A DNA stretch of 64,000 bases, taken from assembly GCF_017893945.1 (NCBI RefSeq), contig NZ_CP054257.1, forward strand, positions 2,480,001-2,544,000, in the 5' to 3' direction. A program made the translations under genes and the position numbers. Positions 7,534 to 15,761 of the stretch are shown here, one piece after another; within the stretch, counting starts at the first letter, position 1; each line of letters starts with the position of its first letter. The notes beneath the pieces are model-generated. The model saw nothing but the letters and a program-made list of their open reading frames with translations. It did not search any database and had not been told where the DNA came from. Source of the DNA: Treponema parvum (GTDB lineage: Bacteria > Spirochaetota > Spirochaetia > Treponematales > Treponemataceae).

Positions 7534-9657
7534 GTGGCGTGCCTCATAAGCAAAACGGTAGGGTTTTTTGTTTTTTCATTAATTTTTTCAACTTTGTCCT
7601 GCAGTTCCGAGAGCGGGAAGCTGCAAAAACAATACGGAAAAGATTCTTATTATTTTCAGGGGCTTAAGAGCATTGAAAAAAACGACGTAAAAAATGCGGA
7701 GCGTTTTTTCAGAAAAGGAATAAAAGAGGGAAGCAAATATACCGCCCGCCTCTGCGCTGAAGAATTGACAAGGTTCGGGAACATACAGGAGCGTATCGCT
7801 TCCTGTGAATATCTTGCAAAAAAATTCCCCGACGACCGCTCTCTTATTTTGCTTGCCTCGTCATTAAACGAAGGAAAGGAATTTTCCAAGCTCATTGCCG
7901 TAACCGACGATCTTGACATAAGAACGTGCAGCAACGTTCTTGCCTTTCAACGGCTTTCCGCTATGAGAGAAAAACAGGATCTCCGCTATGAAGACACCGT
8001 ATACAAGTGGTTTGCCTTGCGGCAATATACGCAGGAGCATTTCAGATTTTTTAAAGAAAACCCTTTAGCCGTTTCGGACGAAAATAAAAAAAACATACTG
8101 ATTTTTAGGGCGGCGGTTTTTACGCAGAACTATCAGTTCGCATACAATCAGATTAATGAAATATCTTCGCTCATAAAAGACACAATCGCTAACGCCGAAG
8201 ATCCGCGCTTTACAAGGCAGCTCATATCGGACATGGGCAAGGCCTGTCTTTTCGGATCCGAAATAGGCTCTTTTACCGCCCAAGCCTCTCTTTTTGACGG
8301 CATTGCAGCCCAGACCGCTTCTAAAGGAGATTCGGAAACGGCCTTTTACGCATGGTTTTACGCCGCCCGCCTGTATGAAAAAGCCGGCGGTCATCATACC
8401 CTCGCTTCAGACCGGTACTTAAAAGCCATGGAAGCTTCCGTAACAGGGGAGCAATACGATAACGCTCTGTGGTATCTTTTAAATTTGGATCTTGGAATTT
8501 CAACTGATAAGGCAATACAGAGATTAGAGACCTACTGCACAAAGTGGAACGATCCCGAATATTTTTCCGACCTTTTTTATACAATGTCCGTCTTATTGCT
8601 TTCGGGGCACAAGCTCAGTGATTTTTACAAGGTTTATACGATAATCAAAGATGTTGCCGACGAGGACGTCTGTGCAAAGTACGCTTATTTGAGCGCACGC
8701 CTTATCGAAACAAAACTTATCGAATCTGCGGCGGATCAAAAAACCGAAGAAGACGTTCAAAAACTTTTTCGCGCCGCGCTGAAAGGCGGTTCGATTTCTT
8801 ATTACAAACTTTTGGCCGCGGAGCGCTTAAACCTTTCAGGACAGGAACTGGAAAATGCATTGCTTTCTTCGAAAAGAAAAGATTCATTTGACGCCGACAA
8901 GGACGCAGAAAACCTTTTGCTGGGATATGCATCTTACGGGTTCCCTCAAAAGATATATTCGGCATGGGAACAATTTTATTTACAGAGAATACCGCTGGGG
9001 ACGGACTGCCTTCTTTCCGTTTCCTCTTTTATAAACAAATGCTCGGGACAAATACCGGGCAATCTATACAAAAGCCTTCGCATAGCTTCGATCGCCGTAA
9101 ACGAAAGCGATAGAATTCTATCAAAAAAAGATTTAAAAGAAGCTTACCCGCAAAATTATTCCGACTTGGTTTTCGACGCGTGTAAGGAATTCTCCTTGGA
9201 TGAAGAAGTTTTATATGCGCTTATAAGAAGCGAAAGCTTTTTCGATCCCGACATAAGAAGTTCCGCCGGCGCCGTAGGATTAACGCAGCTTATGCAGAGC
9301 ACGGGGCAGGACATTGCAAATCATCTCAAAGTCAAAGAATATGACCTGACGGACCCTCAAACAAGCGTCCGCTTCGGCGCTTATTATCTCAGCAATCTTA
9401 TAGGAAGGCTGGATTCTTCGATATTGCTTGCAGCCTTCGCCTACAACAGCGGAATATCGCGTGTCAGGCGATGGGTGTCGAATTCAAAAAAAGAATTGGA
9501 AATTTCAAAAACGCTTCCGATGGATCTTTTTTTGGAGACGATTCCTTTTTCGGAAACGCGCGAATACGGGCGAAAGATAGTTTTTGCTGCGGCGATATAC
9601 GGGTGGCTTTATTACGATATTACGCCGGGTGAAACGATCCGTAAGATTATGAAATAA
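7534..9657 (+). CDS. Soluble-lytic-transglycosylase-like lipoprotein (Slt70 family)
   Basis: A 707-residue protein starting with GTG. The N-terminus is a lipoprotein signal (FFVFSLIFSTLSCSSE, lipid on the Cys of LSC). A long helical region to about residue 540 resembles the U-shaped superhelix of Slt70. The C-terminal SLT domain has the catalytic glutamate in LIRSESFFDP, then SAGAVGLTQLMQST, and the closing AYNSG motif with RRW. It cleaves the glycan backbone of peptidoglycan to anhydromuropeptides. The gene follows the LysM gene by 14 nt and was presumably co-transcribed with it. The start is uncertain because no strong ribosome binding site precedes the GTG. Confidence 0.85.
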   Translation: MACLISKTVGFFVFSLIFSTLSCSSESGKLQKQYGKDSYYFQGLKSIEKNDVKNAERFFRKGIKEGSKYTARLCAEELTRFGNIQERIASCEYLAKKFPDDRSLILLASSLNEGKEFSKLIAVTDDLDIRTCSNVLAFQRLSAMREKQDLRYEDTVYKWFALRQYTQEHFRFFKENPLAVSDENKKNILIFRAAVFTQNYQFAYNQINEISSLIKDTIANAEDPRFTRQLISDMGKACLFGSEIGSFTAQASLFDGIAAQTASKGDSETAFYAWFYAARLYEKAGGHHTLASDRYLKAMEASVTGEQYDNALWYLLNLDLGISTDKAIQRLETYCTKWNDPEYFSDLFYTMSVLLLSGHKLSDFYKVYTIIKDVADEDVCAKYAYLSARLIETKLIESAADQKTEEDVQKLFRAALKGGSISYYKLLAAERLNLSGQELENALLSSKRKDSFDADKDAENLLLGYASYGFPQKIYSAWEQFYLQRIPLGTDCLLSVSSFINKCSGQIPGNLYKSLRIASIAVNESDRILSKKDLKEAYPQNYSDLVFDACKEFSLDEEVLYALIRSESFFDPDIRSSAGAVGLTQLMQSTGQDIANHLKVKEYDLTDPQTSVRFGAYYLSNLIGRLDSSILLAAFAYNSGISRVRRWVSNSKKELEISKTLPMDLFLETIPFSETREYGRKIVFAAAIYGWLYYDITPGETIRKIMK

Positions 9658-9942
9658 AAACTCGACGTACAAAAAGCCGCCCCCGCAAAGACCGCGACGC
9701 ATAAGAGCCGGCGCGGATTTGATTTGCTCGCCGCAAACGAGTTCCGCCCGGTCTTCCGCCGCGACTTTGAAAATATTTTCGTAAAAAAACGTTTTTCGTC
9801 TATGCTTCCGGCAAAGATTTATATATATTAATGTAAAGAGTTAAACAGTGCGCAAAGAGCGCACAGCTAAAAACTTTTTCGGATATTGAAACAGGCCTAA
9901 AGCTTCGCTGCAGGCGCCCGCAAAAGTTTTATAGGAGGCATT
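9658..9942. other. Intergenic region with GC-rich block and a small hairpin
   Basis: 285 bp without a gene. The first 120 bp are GC-rich and contain CTCGCCGCAAACG (9727-9739), which recurs inverted at 14111-14123. GTGCGC (9848-9853) pairs perfectly with GCGCAC (9859-9864), but no T-run follows. A GGAGG ribosome binding site at the end belongs to the NifU-like gene. Confidence 0.4.
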
Positions 9943-10191
9943 ATGGAAAACAATAAAGAAAATCCGCTTGAAAAATCCGTAAAGGAAGCGTTAGATAAAT
10001 TTCGTCCCTACCTGCAGTCTGAAGGCGGCGATATGGAATATTTGTCGCTCGATGATGAAAACCGCGTGCACATACGTTTGGTAGGCGCCTGCGGCTCCTG
10101 CCCCATGTCCACCATGACTTTAAAAATGGGAATTGAGGAATTTTTAAAAGATGCCGTTCCTGAAGTACAGGAAGTCGTACAGGAATTTTAA
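9943..10191 (+). CDS. NifU-like Fe-S cluster carrier (C-terminal NifU domain)
   Basis: An 82-residue stand-alone NifU C-terminal domain, the type that carries and delivers Fe-S clusters (NfuA-like, without the A-type domain). The cluster-binding CxxC lies in GACGSCPMST, and the sequence runs LRPYLQSEGGDMEYL at the start and VPEVQEV at the end, as in the family. A strong GGAGG sits 6 nt before the ATG. The next gene (SlyD-like isomerase) begins 1 nt after its stop, so the two form an operon. Confidence 0.88.
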   Translation: MENNKENPLEKSVKEALDKFRPYLQSEGGDMEYLSLDDENRVHIRLVGACGSCPMSTMTLKMGIEEFLKDAVPEVQEVVQEF

Positions 10192-10192
10192 A

Positions 10193-10714
10193 ATGACAGT
10201 AGCAAAAAATAAAGTTGTCAGCATCGATTATACTTTAAAAGACGAAACGGGCGCCGTTATAGATTCGTCAAAAGACTCAAGCCCTCTTGAATATGTTCAC
10301 GGCACGGGAAAGATTATTTCCGGCCTTGAGGCTCTTCTTGAAGGAAAATCCGAAGGCGATTCTTTTAGCGCCGTGATCGAACCTAAAGACGGGTACGGAG
10401 AGTACGACAAGTCTCTGCTCATAGAAGTTCCACGAAAGAATTTCGATGAAGGAACGGAAATCAAAGAGGGAATGAAGTTTCAGGCTTCAAGCCCCGGAGG
10501 ACCTTCCGTAGTAACGGTAAAAAAAGTTACGGACGACGTAATCACGATAGACGCAAACCATGAACTAGCCGGTAAGCAGCTTCATTTTGACGTAAGGGTC
10601 GTAAGCGTCCGCGACGCGACAAATGAAGACATGGAACCGCTTTCAGGCTGCGGCGGAGGCTGTTCCGGATGTTCAGGCAGTTGCGGAGGGTGCGGCGGCT
10701 CCTGCGGAGAGTAG
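10193..10714 (+). CDS. slyD: FKBP-type peptidyl-prolyl isomerase, SlyD-like
   Basis: A 173-residue cytoplasmic prolyl isomerase and chaperone. The FKBP halves (VSIDYTLKDETGAVIDSS and LEYVHGTGKIISGLEALLEG) surround the inserted-flap domain (DGYGEYDKSLLIEVPRKNF), and DANHELAGKQLHFDVRV closes the fold. The C-terminus is a Cys/Gly-rich tail with seven or more cysteines in repeated GCGG and GCSG units, a metal-binding tail comparable to the histidine- and cysteine-rich tail of E. coli SlyD, which feeds nickel to hydrogenase maturation. I chose the ATG at 10193, 1 nt after the NifU-like stop, rather than an earlier in-frame codon. The last 42 nt overlap the 3' end of the convergent shikimate kinase gene. 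Confidence 0.88.
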   Translation: MTVAKNKVVSIDYTLKDETGAVIDSSKDSSPLEYVHGTGKIISGLEALLEGKSEGDSFSAVIEPKDGYGEYDKSLLIEVPRKNFDEGTEIKEGMKFQASSPGGPSVVTVKKVTDDVITIDANHELAGKQLHFDVRVVSVRDATNEDMEPLSGCGGGCSGCSGSCGGCGGSCGE

Positions 10715-11278
10715 CAAGGAAACGAGCTTTTTTGTGTTTTCGTTTGCAGAGCAGGAAGACGGCGAAAGCGTAAGATCCGCAAGGGACACGTACCTATCGT
10801 TCCTGCGCTTGTAAAAATCATGGAAAATTATCCGCACATCTTCTTCGGTGTGCGGATTTTTTTTTGCTATGTAGGCGGGAATGTTTTTTATTTTACCGTT
10901 TTCAAAAATCGCTTCTTTTAAGATCCTGTCGGAAGCGGTTTTTTCGGTAACATCTAAAAATACGAAAAGGCCGCCTGACGAGCCGAGCGTTTCCAAAGCG
11001 GGATCGTTGTCGCAAATTCCTCCTCCCGTCGCAATTACGGCAGGGCGGTAAACGATATTCTCACATATCGCTTTGCATGCGAGGGTTTCCGCCTTTTTAA
11101 ATTCGTCTTCGCCCTTTTCCAAGTATATTTTTCTTGCGGACATGCCGCAGATTTTCAGTATTTGATCGTCGGTATCGAAAAAAGGACAGTTAAAATATTT
11201 TGAAAGAAGTTTCCCCTGAGTAGACTTTCCGCAGTGTTTTATTCCCATGAGAACGACGGATCTTGTAAGGCAGAACAT
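10673..11278 (-). CDS. aroK: Shikimate kinase
   Basis: A 201-residue P-loop kinase that phosphorylates shikimate in aromatic amino acid synthesis. Seen: the Walker A loop GIKHCGKST at residues 12-20, the substrate-binding aspartates in FFDTDDQI, and the GGG of ATGGGICDN. The lid arginine region is present around SDRILK and the C-terminal RNDRY is typical. AAGGGA precedes the start. The 3' end overlaps slyD by 42 nt on the opposite strand, and the coding region contains a T-rich hairpin that reads as a terminator for slyD on the other strand. The Ala-rich tail (SAGAAAPSATA) lies in that overlap. Confidence 0.88.
   Translation of the reverse strand: MFCLTRSVVLMGIKHCGKSTQGKLLSKYFNCPFFDTDDQILKICGMSARKIYLEKGEDEFKKAETLACKAICENIVYRPAVIATGGGICDNDPALETLGSSGGLFVFLDVTEKTASDRILKEAIFENGKIKNIPAYIAKKNPHTEEDVRIIFHDFYKRRNDRYVSLADLTLSPSSCSANENTKKLVSLLLSAGAAAPSATA
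10830..10865 (+). terminator. Rho-independent terminator for nifU-slyD, inside the aroK coding region
   Basis: ATCCGCACA (10830-10838) pairs perfectly with TGTGCGGAT (10849-10857), followed by a run of nine T (10857-10865). The hairpin lies 116 nt after the slyD stop and entirely within the opposite-strand aroK gene. Confidence 0.8.
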
Positions 11279-11328
11279 AAGTTTTTTCCCTTAAGCAAGA
11301 GCATAAGGTATGCACGGATAATTTTCAA

Positions 11329-11357
11329 TTGCAAAAGAATTTTTGTTGAGATATGCT
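11329..11357 (+). promoter_or_regulatory. Promoter of the PrsW-like gene, leaderless geometry
   Basis: TTGCAA (11329-11334), a 17-bp spacer and TATGCT (11352-11357). The -10 box ends 6 nt before the ATG at 11364, and no Shine-Dalgarno is present. Confidence 0.5.
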
Positions 11358-11363
11358 GATGCT

Positions 11364-12056
11364 ATGAACGTTTTGGCTCCGATCGCCCTTTGCTTTGTAA
11401 TGTATGCCGCGATTTTTATCATATTCGCAGTTCTTGTTCCCTCTTTAAAAATCCGCCATGAGCTTTGGGCTTCTTTTCTCGGGCTGCTTGCGGTTTTGCC
11501 TACGGCCTTTACGGAATATGTTGTTCTCAGCCTGCCCATCTTTACGGCGCATACGTTTTTTACGGTTTTGATAACGGCCCTTGTCTTTAACGGTTTGATC
11601 GAAGAAAGTCTTAAAATGATCTTTATGCTCCTGCTCCCTTATAAAAAGCTGAAATTACCGGCGTTTTTTGCCTGTTCCGTCTTATGCGGGCTTGTTTTCG
11701 GCAGCTTTGAGTCGGTGATCTACATGCTGGTCTATCTGCAAAAAATATCTTCAGGCGGAATCGGCGTAGTGTACAAGCTTATATTGATAAGAATGTTCAC
11801 GGCCGTAATCATACACACGTTTTGCGCAGGGCTTTCAGGCCTATATATCTGGTCGTTCCGAAAAAAAGCTTCGGATATTACGTCCTTTATTTTTGCAGTA
11901 GTGTTTCACGGATTATATAATTTTTTCGCCGGAAACTCAGGGCCGCTTTACTGGTTTATCATACCTGTGATTCTTTTTGCGATCGTAGAATGCCGCATCC
12001 GCTATTTGGTCGTAAACGAAAAAAAGGCACGAACAAAAAAAGCAAAGCAGGTTTAA
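11364..12056 (+). CDS. PrsW-family intramembrane protease (putative)
   Basis: A 230-residue polytopic membrane protein with about seven hydrophobic helices. It has the signature residues of PrsW/CAAX-type glutamic intramembrane proteases: the EE pair in GLIEESLKM, a conserved FES on the next helix (GSFESVIYM), and two later helices with histidine, HTFCAG and FHGLYNF. PrsW in Bacillus cleaves an anti-sigma factor; the substrate here is unknown. I use the ATG at 11364, where a -10 box lies 6 nt upstream. Family assignment is by motif order and topology. Confidence 0.72.
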   Translation: MNVLAPIALCFVMYAAIFIIFAVLVPSLKIRHELWASFLGLLAVLPTAFTEYVVLSLPIFTAHTFFTVLITALVFNGLIEESLKMIFMLLLPYKKLKLPAFFACSVLCGLVFGSFESVIYMLVYLQKISSGGIGVVYKLILIRMFTAVIIHTFCAGLSGLYIWSFRKKASDITSFIFAVVFHGLYNFFAGNSGPLYWFIIPVILFAIVECRIRYLVVNEKKARTKKAKQV

Positions 12057-12198
12057 GCATGCAATACTTTGCAGCTGAAAATCGCAGCCTGAAAATTTCA
12101 ATCTGTAAATCACAACTTTCGCGGTTTTTTTTCAGCAAATAGAGAAATATTACCGCGGCGCGAAAATTTTACTGCTTAACAGGTTTTATCGCTATAGT

Positions 12199-14082
12199 CT
12201 ATTTTTTAGAGGCAAAAAGGCTTTCCAATTCTTTGAATTCTTTTTCGTAGATTGAAACGCCGGAGCGCCAAAAATCTTTTTCCGTAATGTCGAAGCCCGC
12301 TTTTTTACATAAGTCTTCGCAGTTCATCTTTCCGGTATCGGAAAGCAAAAGACGGTAAGTTTTTGCAAATTCGGGGCCTTCTTTTTTGTAGCGGGCATAG
12401 AGTCCCAGAGCGAACAGCTGCCCGAAGGCATAAGGAAAGTTATAGAAATCCAAAGAAGTGCTGTAATAATGTGTTTTTACCGCCCACATATACTCGTGCC
12501 GGTTTTCATTAAGACCTTCGCCGTACGAGCGTTCCTGAGCGTCTCTCATGAGAGCGCAAAAATCATCGGCGGTAAGTTCTTCGGAAGCGCGTTTTTCAAA
12601 TACGCTCTGTTCAAAATAATAGCGGCTTAGAATGTCGACTAAAATTTGACACGAATCCTGCAAGTCGAACTCAAGAAGCCGGATTTTGTCCGCTCCCTTT
12701 GCCGAAGGAGCGACGTCCTGTTTTACAATGGTTTCGGCGAAGGTGCTGGCGGTTTCCGCCAAAGTCATGGGATAAGATGAAAGCAAATAAGGATTTTCGG
12801 TTACGCACGAATGGTGGTATGCGTGCCCCAGTTCGTGAACAAGGGTTATGACGTCCGAAAATGACCCCGTAAAGTTGGATAAAACACGCGATTCTTTTTG
12901 CGCCGGAAAATCCTGGCAATAAGCGCCGCCGACCTTTCCGCTTCGGACGGAAGCGTCGATCCAGTTGTTTTCAAAGGCTTTTTCAGCAAAGCCGCCCATG
13001 TCCTTGCTGAAAGAATTAAATTCCTTGATTATATATTTTTTAGCTTCTTCAAACGTCCACACGCGGTCAAAAACCGAATCGGAAGCGTCGCTTCCGGCAG
13101 GAACGGGAATAGGAGCGAACATGTCGAAAAAAGAAAGCCCTTTTTGTTTACCTCTTGAGGCGGCGCCGGAATTGTACAGAATTTCGGCTTTAAAACGCAT
13201 GTATCTGCGCCACATGGGAAGACTTTCTTCTATAACGCCGATCAGGGAAGCAAGAGTTTTTTTGCTCATTCTGGCCGAAAAAAGCGAGCGGTCGACGGCG
13301 TTTTCCCAAGCGCGGCGCTTATTCAGACAAACGGTTTCGCCTTTCAGATTATTGAGCGCCGCGGCAAAAGCGATTCTGTTTTGTTCAAGCAGAAAAAGCT
13401 CTTTTTCATAGGAATCTTTCCTCGTCTTCGCTTCAGGCGAATATGCGCCGCTTCTCAATTCGTTAAAGGTTTTGCCGGTTTCCCTGTCTTTCAAAGTTGA
13501 AATAAGCTGCTCGTGAAGCCGCGCCCACGCGTCTCCTCCGGTGCGCTGCAAATCCGAAGCCAGGTTTTCTTCATCGTCGCTCATCTGGTGAGACAGCTCG
13601 TCAAGCTCTTCATTTATAAAAAATTCATAGTCGGAAAATTCGGGGTAGCGTCTGTAAAATTCCGGAAGGCGTCCCATGTTTTTCTTTAACACCGAACGGA
13701 ATATGAGTTCCTGTTTTTTTGACCTGAGCTGTAATTCTTCCATGCGGGACAGGTTGTCAAGATATTCCTTATTCACGGTATCGACGGAATAAATTATGTA
13801 AGCGTAAGCGGCAAGCGATTCTTCAAGAGCCCCCGTCTTGTCGGCGCAAGAGATATACATGCTGAGCCACAAAGGAAAGTCAAAATTGTCTTTGCTCTTT
13901 TCCGAAAGCGTATTTGCGGAGTTAAACAGCGAATCGATTTCGTCCATTCCCTTTTCATAATCCCTAAGAGCGTCTTTATATTCTTTGCTCTTCAATGAAG
14001 GATAAATGCTTTTCAGATCCCACTCGGGGGCTTTTAAATTTTTATTTGTTTGTTCCATATCCATATTTAATCCATAACTCAT
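12199..14082 (-). CDS. pepF: Oligoendopeptidase F (M3B metallopeptidase), paralogue 1
   Basis: A 627-residue zinc oligopeptidase of family M3. The HExxH zinc motif is in LVHELGHAYHH, followed downstream by the third ligand region (LAETASTFAET). The N-terminus has WDLKSIYPS and the C-terminus contains the substrate-binding HYYSTSLDFYNFPYAFGQL. It degrades peptides of 7-17 residues in the cytoplasm. A second M3B peptidase lies at 61.3 kb. Three ATG codons occur within nine codons (14082, 14064, 14058); which is used is unclear. No partner gene is obvious. Confidence 0.92.
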   Translation of the reverse strand: MSYGLNMDMEQTNKNLKAPEWDLKSIYPSLKSKEYKDALRDYEKGMDEIDSLFNSANTLSEKSKDNFDFPLWLSMYISCADKTGALEESLAAYAYIIYSVDTVNKEYLDNLSRMEELQLRSKKQELIFRSVLKKNMGRLPEFYRRYPEFSDYEFFINEELDELSHQMSDDEENLASDLQRTGGDAWARLHEQLISTLKDRETGKTFNELRSGAYSPEAKTRKDSYEKELFLLEQNRIAFAAALNNLKGETVCLNKRRAWENAVDRSLFSARMSKKTLASLIGVIEESLPMWRRYMRFKAEILYNSGAASRGKQKGLSFFDMFAPIPVPAGSDASDSVFDRVWTFEEAKKYIIKEFNSFSKDMGGFAEKAFENNWIDASVRSGKVGGAYCQDFPAQKESRVLSNFTGSFSDVITLVHELGHAYHHSCVTENPYLLSSYPMTLAETASTFAETIVKQDVAPSAKGADKIRLLEFDLQDSCQILVDILSRYYFEQSVFEKRASEELTADDFCALMRDAQERSYGEGLNENRHEYMWAVKTHYYSTSLDFYNFPYAFGQLFALGLYARYKKEGPEFAKTYRLLLSDTGKMNCEDLCKKAGFDITEKDFWRSGVSIYEKEFKELESLFASKK

Positions 14083-14308
14083 TCGATTTAGAGCTTTTAC
14101 CCCCGCCTATCGTTTGCGGCGAGTACCCGCTGCATCGAATGCGCGGCAAACGTACTGCTAAGACCAGCCGAATACGTCCTATGCGGCGAGAGGTTGCCTT
14201 GCCCAGCGTCCGGCCGAGCCGCCGATGCGTCAACGGCTCGGCGAATCCGCCGCATGACGAAAAGCCGCTTTGCCGCACATCCGGCGCCATATCAGGTTTC
14301 AGCCGTCT
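14083..14308. other. GC-rich intergenic region with large inverted repeats
   Basis: CGTTTGC (14111-14117) pairs with GCAAACG (14146-14152), and GCCGAGCCG (14213-14221) pairs with CGGCTCGGC (14234-14242). No gene or T-tract is seen. The block is much richer in G and C than its neighbours and shares CTCGCCGCAAACG (inverted) with 9727-9739. Confidence 0.45.
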
Positions 14309-14632
14309 TTAAACAAAATCTTTTCTCATCGGATTAAATATATCCAACAAGACGGAATCTTCCAGCGCGACTACTCCGTGCTCTACATTCGGCGCGATTT
14401 GATAAGCGTCTCCGGCTTTTATAATTTTTTTACCCGCGCCGGCTTCTTCAACTTCAAACGAGCCTGAAACGACATATCCTATTTGTTCGTGAACGTGTTT
14501 GTGAAGCGCTCCGACGGCACCTTTTTTAAATGTAAGTTCGCACAGCATGAGATTTTCCGAATACGTAACAACCTTGCGCGTTATTCCGCCGCCTAAATCC
14601 TTATAAGGTATTTTATCCGCATATGTTATCAT
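14309..14632 (-). CDS. Small cupin-domain protein
   Basis: A 107-residue single-domain cupin. Metal-binding motif 1 is visible in HKHVHEQIGYVVSGSFEVE, and motif 2 follows as GDAYQIAPNVEHGV. Such proteins bind a metal and often act on small ligands or sugars; no specific substrate can be named. The ATG at 14632 is preceded by GGAG at 7 nt. A strong promoter and a terminator hairpin lie 160-250 nt upstream on the same strand, so its transcription may be controlled by that leader. Confidence 0.8.
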   Translation of the reverse strand: MITYADKIPYKDLGGGITRKVVTYSENLMLCELTFKKGAVGALHKHVHEQIGYVVSGSFEVEEAGAGKKIIKAGDAYQIAPNVEHGVVALEDSVLLDIFNPMRKDFV

Positions 14633-14791
14633 TGTGTCGCTCCATGCATTTTGTAATACACAAATCTTTTTATTGTGTTCTGAATGTGATATAAATATAC
14701 TGAATTTGACAATAAAAAAACAGACGGGTTCTTGCTTTGAGCATCGCACTTTAAAAGCTCGAAATTGAACCATAAAGTACTTGCGGGGGCA

Positions 14792-14830
14792 TAAAAAAAG
14801 AGCCGCAAAAAGGAGGAAGAATGCGGCTCT
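14792..14830 (-). terminator. Rho-independent terminator with CCUCC loop
   Basis: On the minus strand AGAGCCGCA (14822-14830) pairs with TGCGGCTCT (14799-14807) around a 14-nt loop, followed by six or seven T. A 9-bp perfect stem and T-run make this a strong intrinsic terminator. Confidence 0.85.
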
Positions 14831-14850
14831 TCAAGTTGTTTGTTGCTGGT
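14792..14850 (-). ncRNA. Candidate 59-nt small RNA with anti-Shine-Dalgarno loop
   Basis: A promoter on the minus strand predicts a start near 14850. The transcript would have an unstructured 5' part of about 20 nt (ACCAGCAACAAACAACUUGA), then a terminator hairpin. The 14-nt loop reads UUCUUCCUCCUUUU, complementary to consensus ribosome binding sites. No ORF fits. It may be an independent sRNA or an attenuated leader of the cupin gene that starts at 14632. Confidence 0.55.
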
Positions 14851-14856
14851 AAGAGT

Positions 14857-14885
14857 AATATATATAATTATAAAAATTATGTCAA
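14857..14885 (-). promoter_or_regulatory. Near-consensus sigma70 promoter of the candidate sRNA
   Basis: TTGACA (14880-14885, perfect -35), a 17-bp AT-rich spacer and TATATT (14857-14862). Predicted start near 14850, only about 20 nt before the terminator stem. Confidence 0.75.
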
Positions 14886-15027
14886 TCGCAATTGTGTGAA
14901 TTTTTCGCATATAATGCGTTTTTTTGCGGTTTGAAACAAAAATTTGGTAAATTAAGTATATGCTACGCCGATCGGCAGGATTTCCGCAATTGTTGCACCG
15001 ATCGTTAAAATTTTCACAGGAGATAAA

Positions 15028-15750
15028 ATGAAAAAGATAGGTATTATAGGCGCCATGGAAGTGGAAATTTCTTTATTAAAAGACCTTATGACCCCGAATG
15101 AAAAAGCAAAGCGGATAAACGCCGTCAAATACTGCGGCACTGAGTATTTTGAAGGCCTGATAGATGAAATTCCCGTCGTTGTGGCAAAAAGCGGCGTGGG
15201 CAAAGTAAACGCAGCGCTTTGCGCCCTCACTATGATTTATAAATTCGATGTAACTCATATTATAAATACAGGAATAGCCGGCGCCGTCGGAAAGGGTCTT
15301 GATGTTCTGGACTTCGTGGTTTCGACGCAAGCCGTTTACCATGACATGGACGCGACAGGCTTCGGTTATAAGCCTACGGAAATTCCGCAGATGCAAACCA
15401 GCTGTTTTATAGCCGATAAAACGATGATCCGCGCCGCTCAAAAAGCCTTTGACGGTATCCCCGAATTAAAGGGACATAAGCTTATGAGCGGAAGAATCGC
15501 TTCGGGGGATCAGTTTGTTTCCGCTAAGCAGGTAAAAAACCGTATCCGTGAAATTTGTAACCCTCTGTGCGTTGAAATGGAAGGAGCTTCGATAGCGCAT
15601 ACGGCCTTTGTAAACGATATTCCGTTTGTGATAATACGCTGCATGTCAGACATGGCGGACGACGGACATGAATCCGTTTATTCTTTTAACGAAACAAACG
15701 CCGCAAAAATGAGCGCGGCTCTCGTGCAGAAAATGATAAAGTTATTTTGA
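15028..15750 (+). CDS. mtnN: 5'-methylthioadenosine/S-adenosylhomocysteine nucleosidase
   Basis: A 240-residue nucleosidase that splits MTA and SAH, removing by-products of SAM-dependent reactions and feeding methionine salvage and AI-2 synthesis. Seen: the N-terminal IGIIGAMEVEISLL with the catalytic Glu, GIAGAVGKGLDVLDFVVS, the ribose-binding VEMEGASIA with its Glu, and the catalytic Asp in MSDMADD. The length is normal. AGGAG is 6 nt before the ATG. The biotin ligase gene follows within 11 nt, giving a two-gene operon. Confidence 0.93.
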   Translation: MKKIGIIGAMEVEISLLKDLMTPNEKAKRINAVKYCGTEYFEGLIDEIPVVVAKSGVGKVNAALCALTMIYKFDVTHIINTGIAGAVGKGLDVLDFVVSTQAVYHDMDATGFGYKPTEIPQMQTSCFIADKTMIRAAQKAFDGIPELKGHKLMSGRIASGDQFVSAKQVKNRIREICNPLCVEMEGASIAHTAFVNDIPFVIIRCMSDMADDGHESVYSFNETNAAKMSAALVQKMIKLF

Positions 15751-15761
15751 CCGGCAAAAAT

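Noticed and set aside
9848..9864. Terminator after the lytic transglycosylase gene
   Set aside because: The GTGCGC/GCGCAC hairpin is perfect but has no T-run and lies 190 nt from the stop.
14820..14936. A plus-strand 38-codon ORF with AGGAGG before its ATG
   Set aside because: The apparent ribosome binding site and start are the antisense image of the terminator loop of the minus-strand unit; the peptide has no recognisable features and there is no plus-strand promoter.
14953..15027. Possible riboswitch (SAH type) before mtnN
   Set aside because: Only the short palindrome GCCGATCGGC and a distant CCGATCG are present; the conserved core of known SAH riboswitches is not seen.
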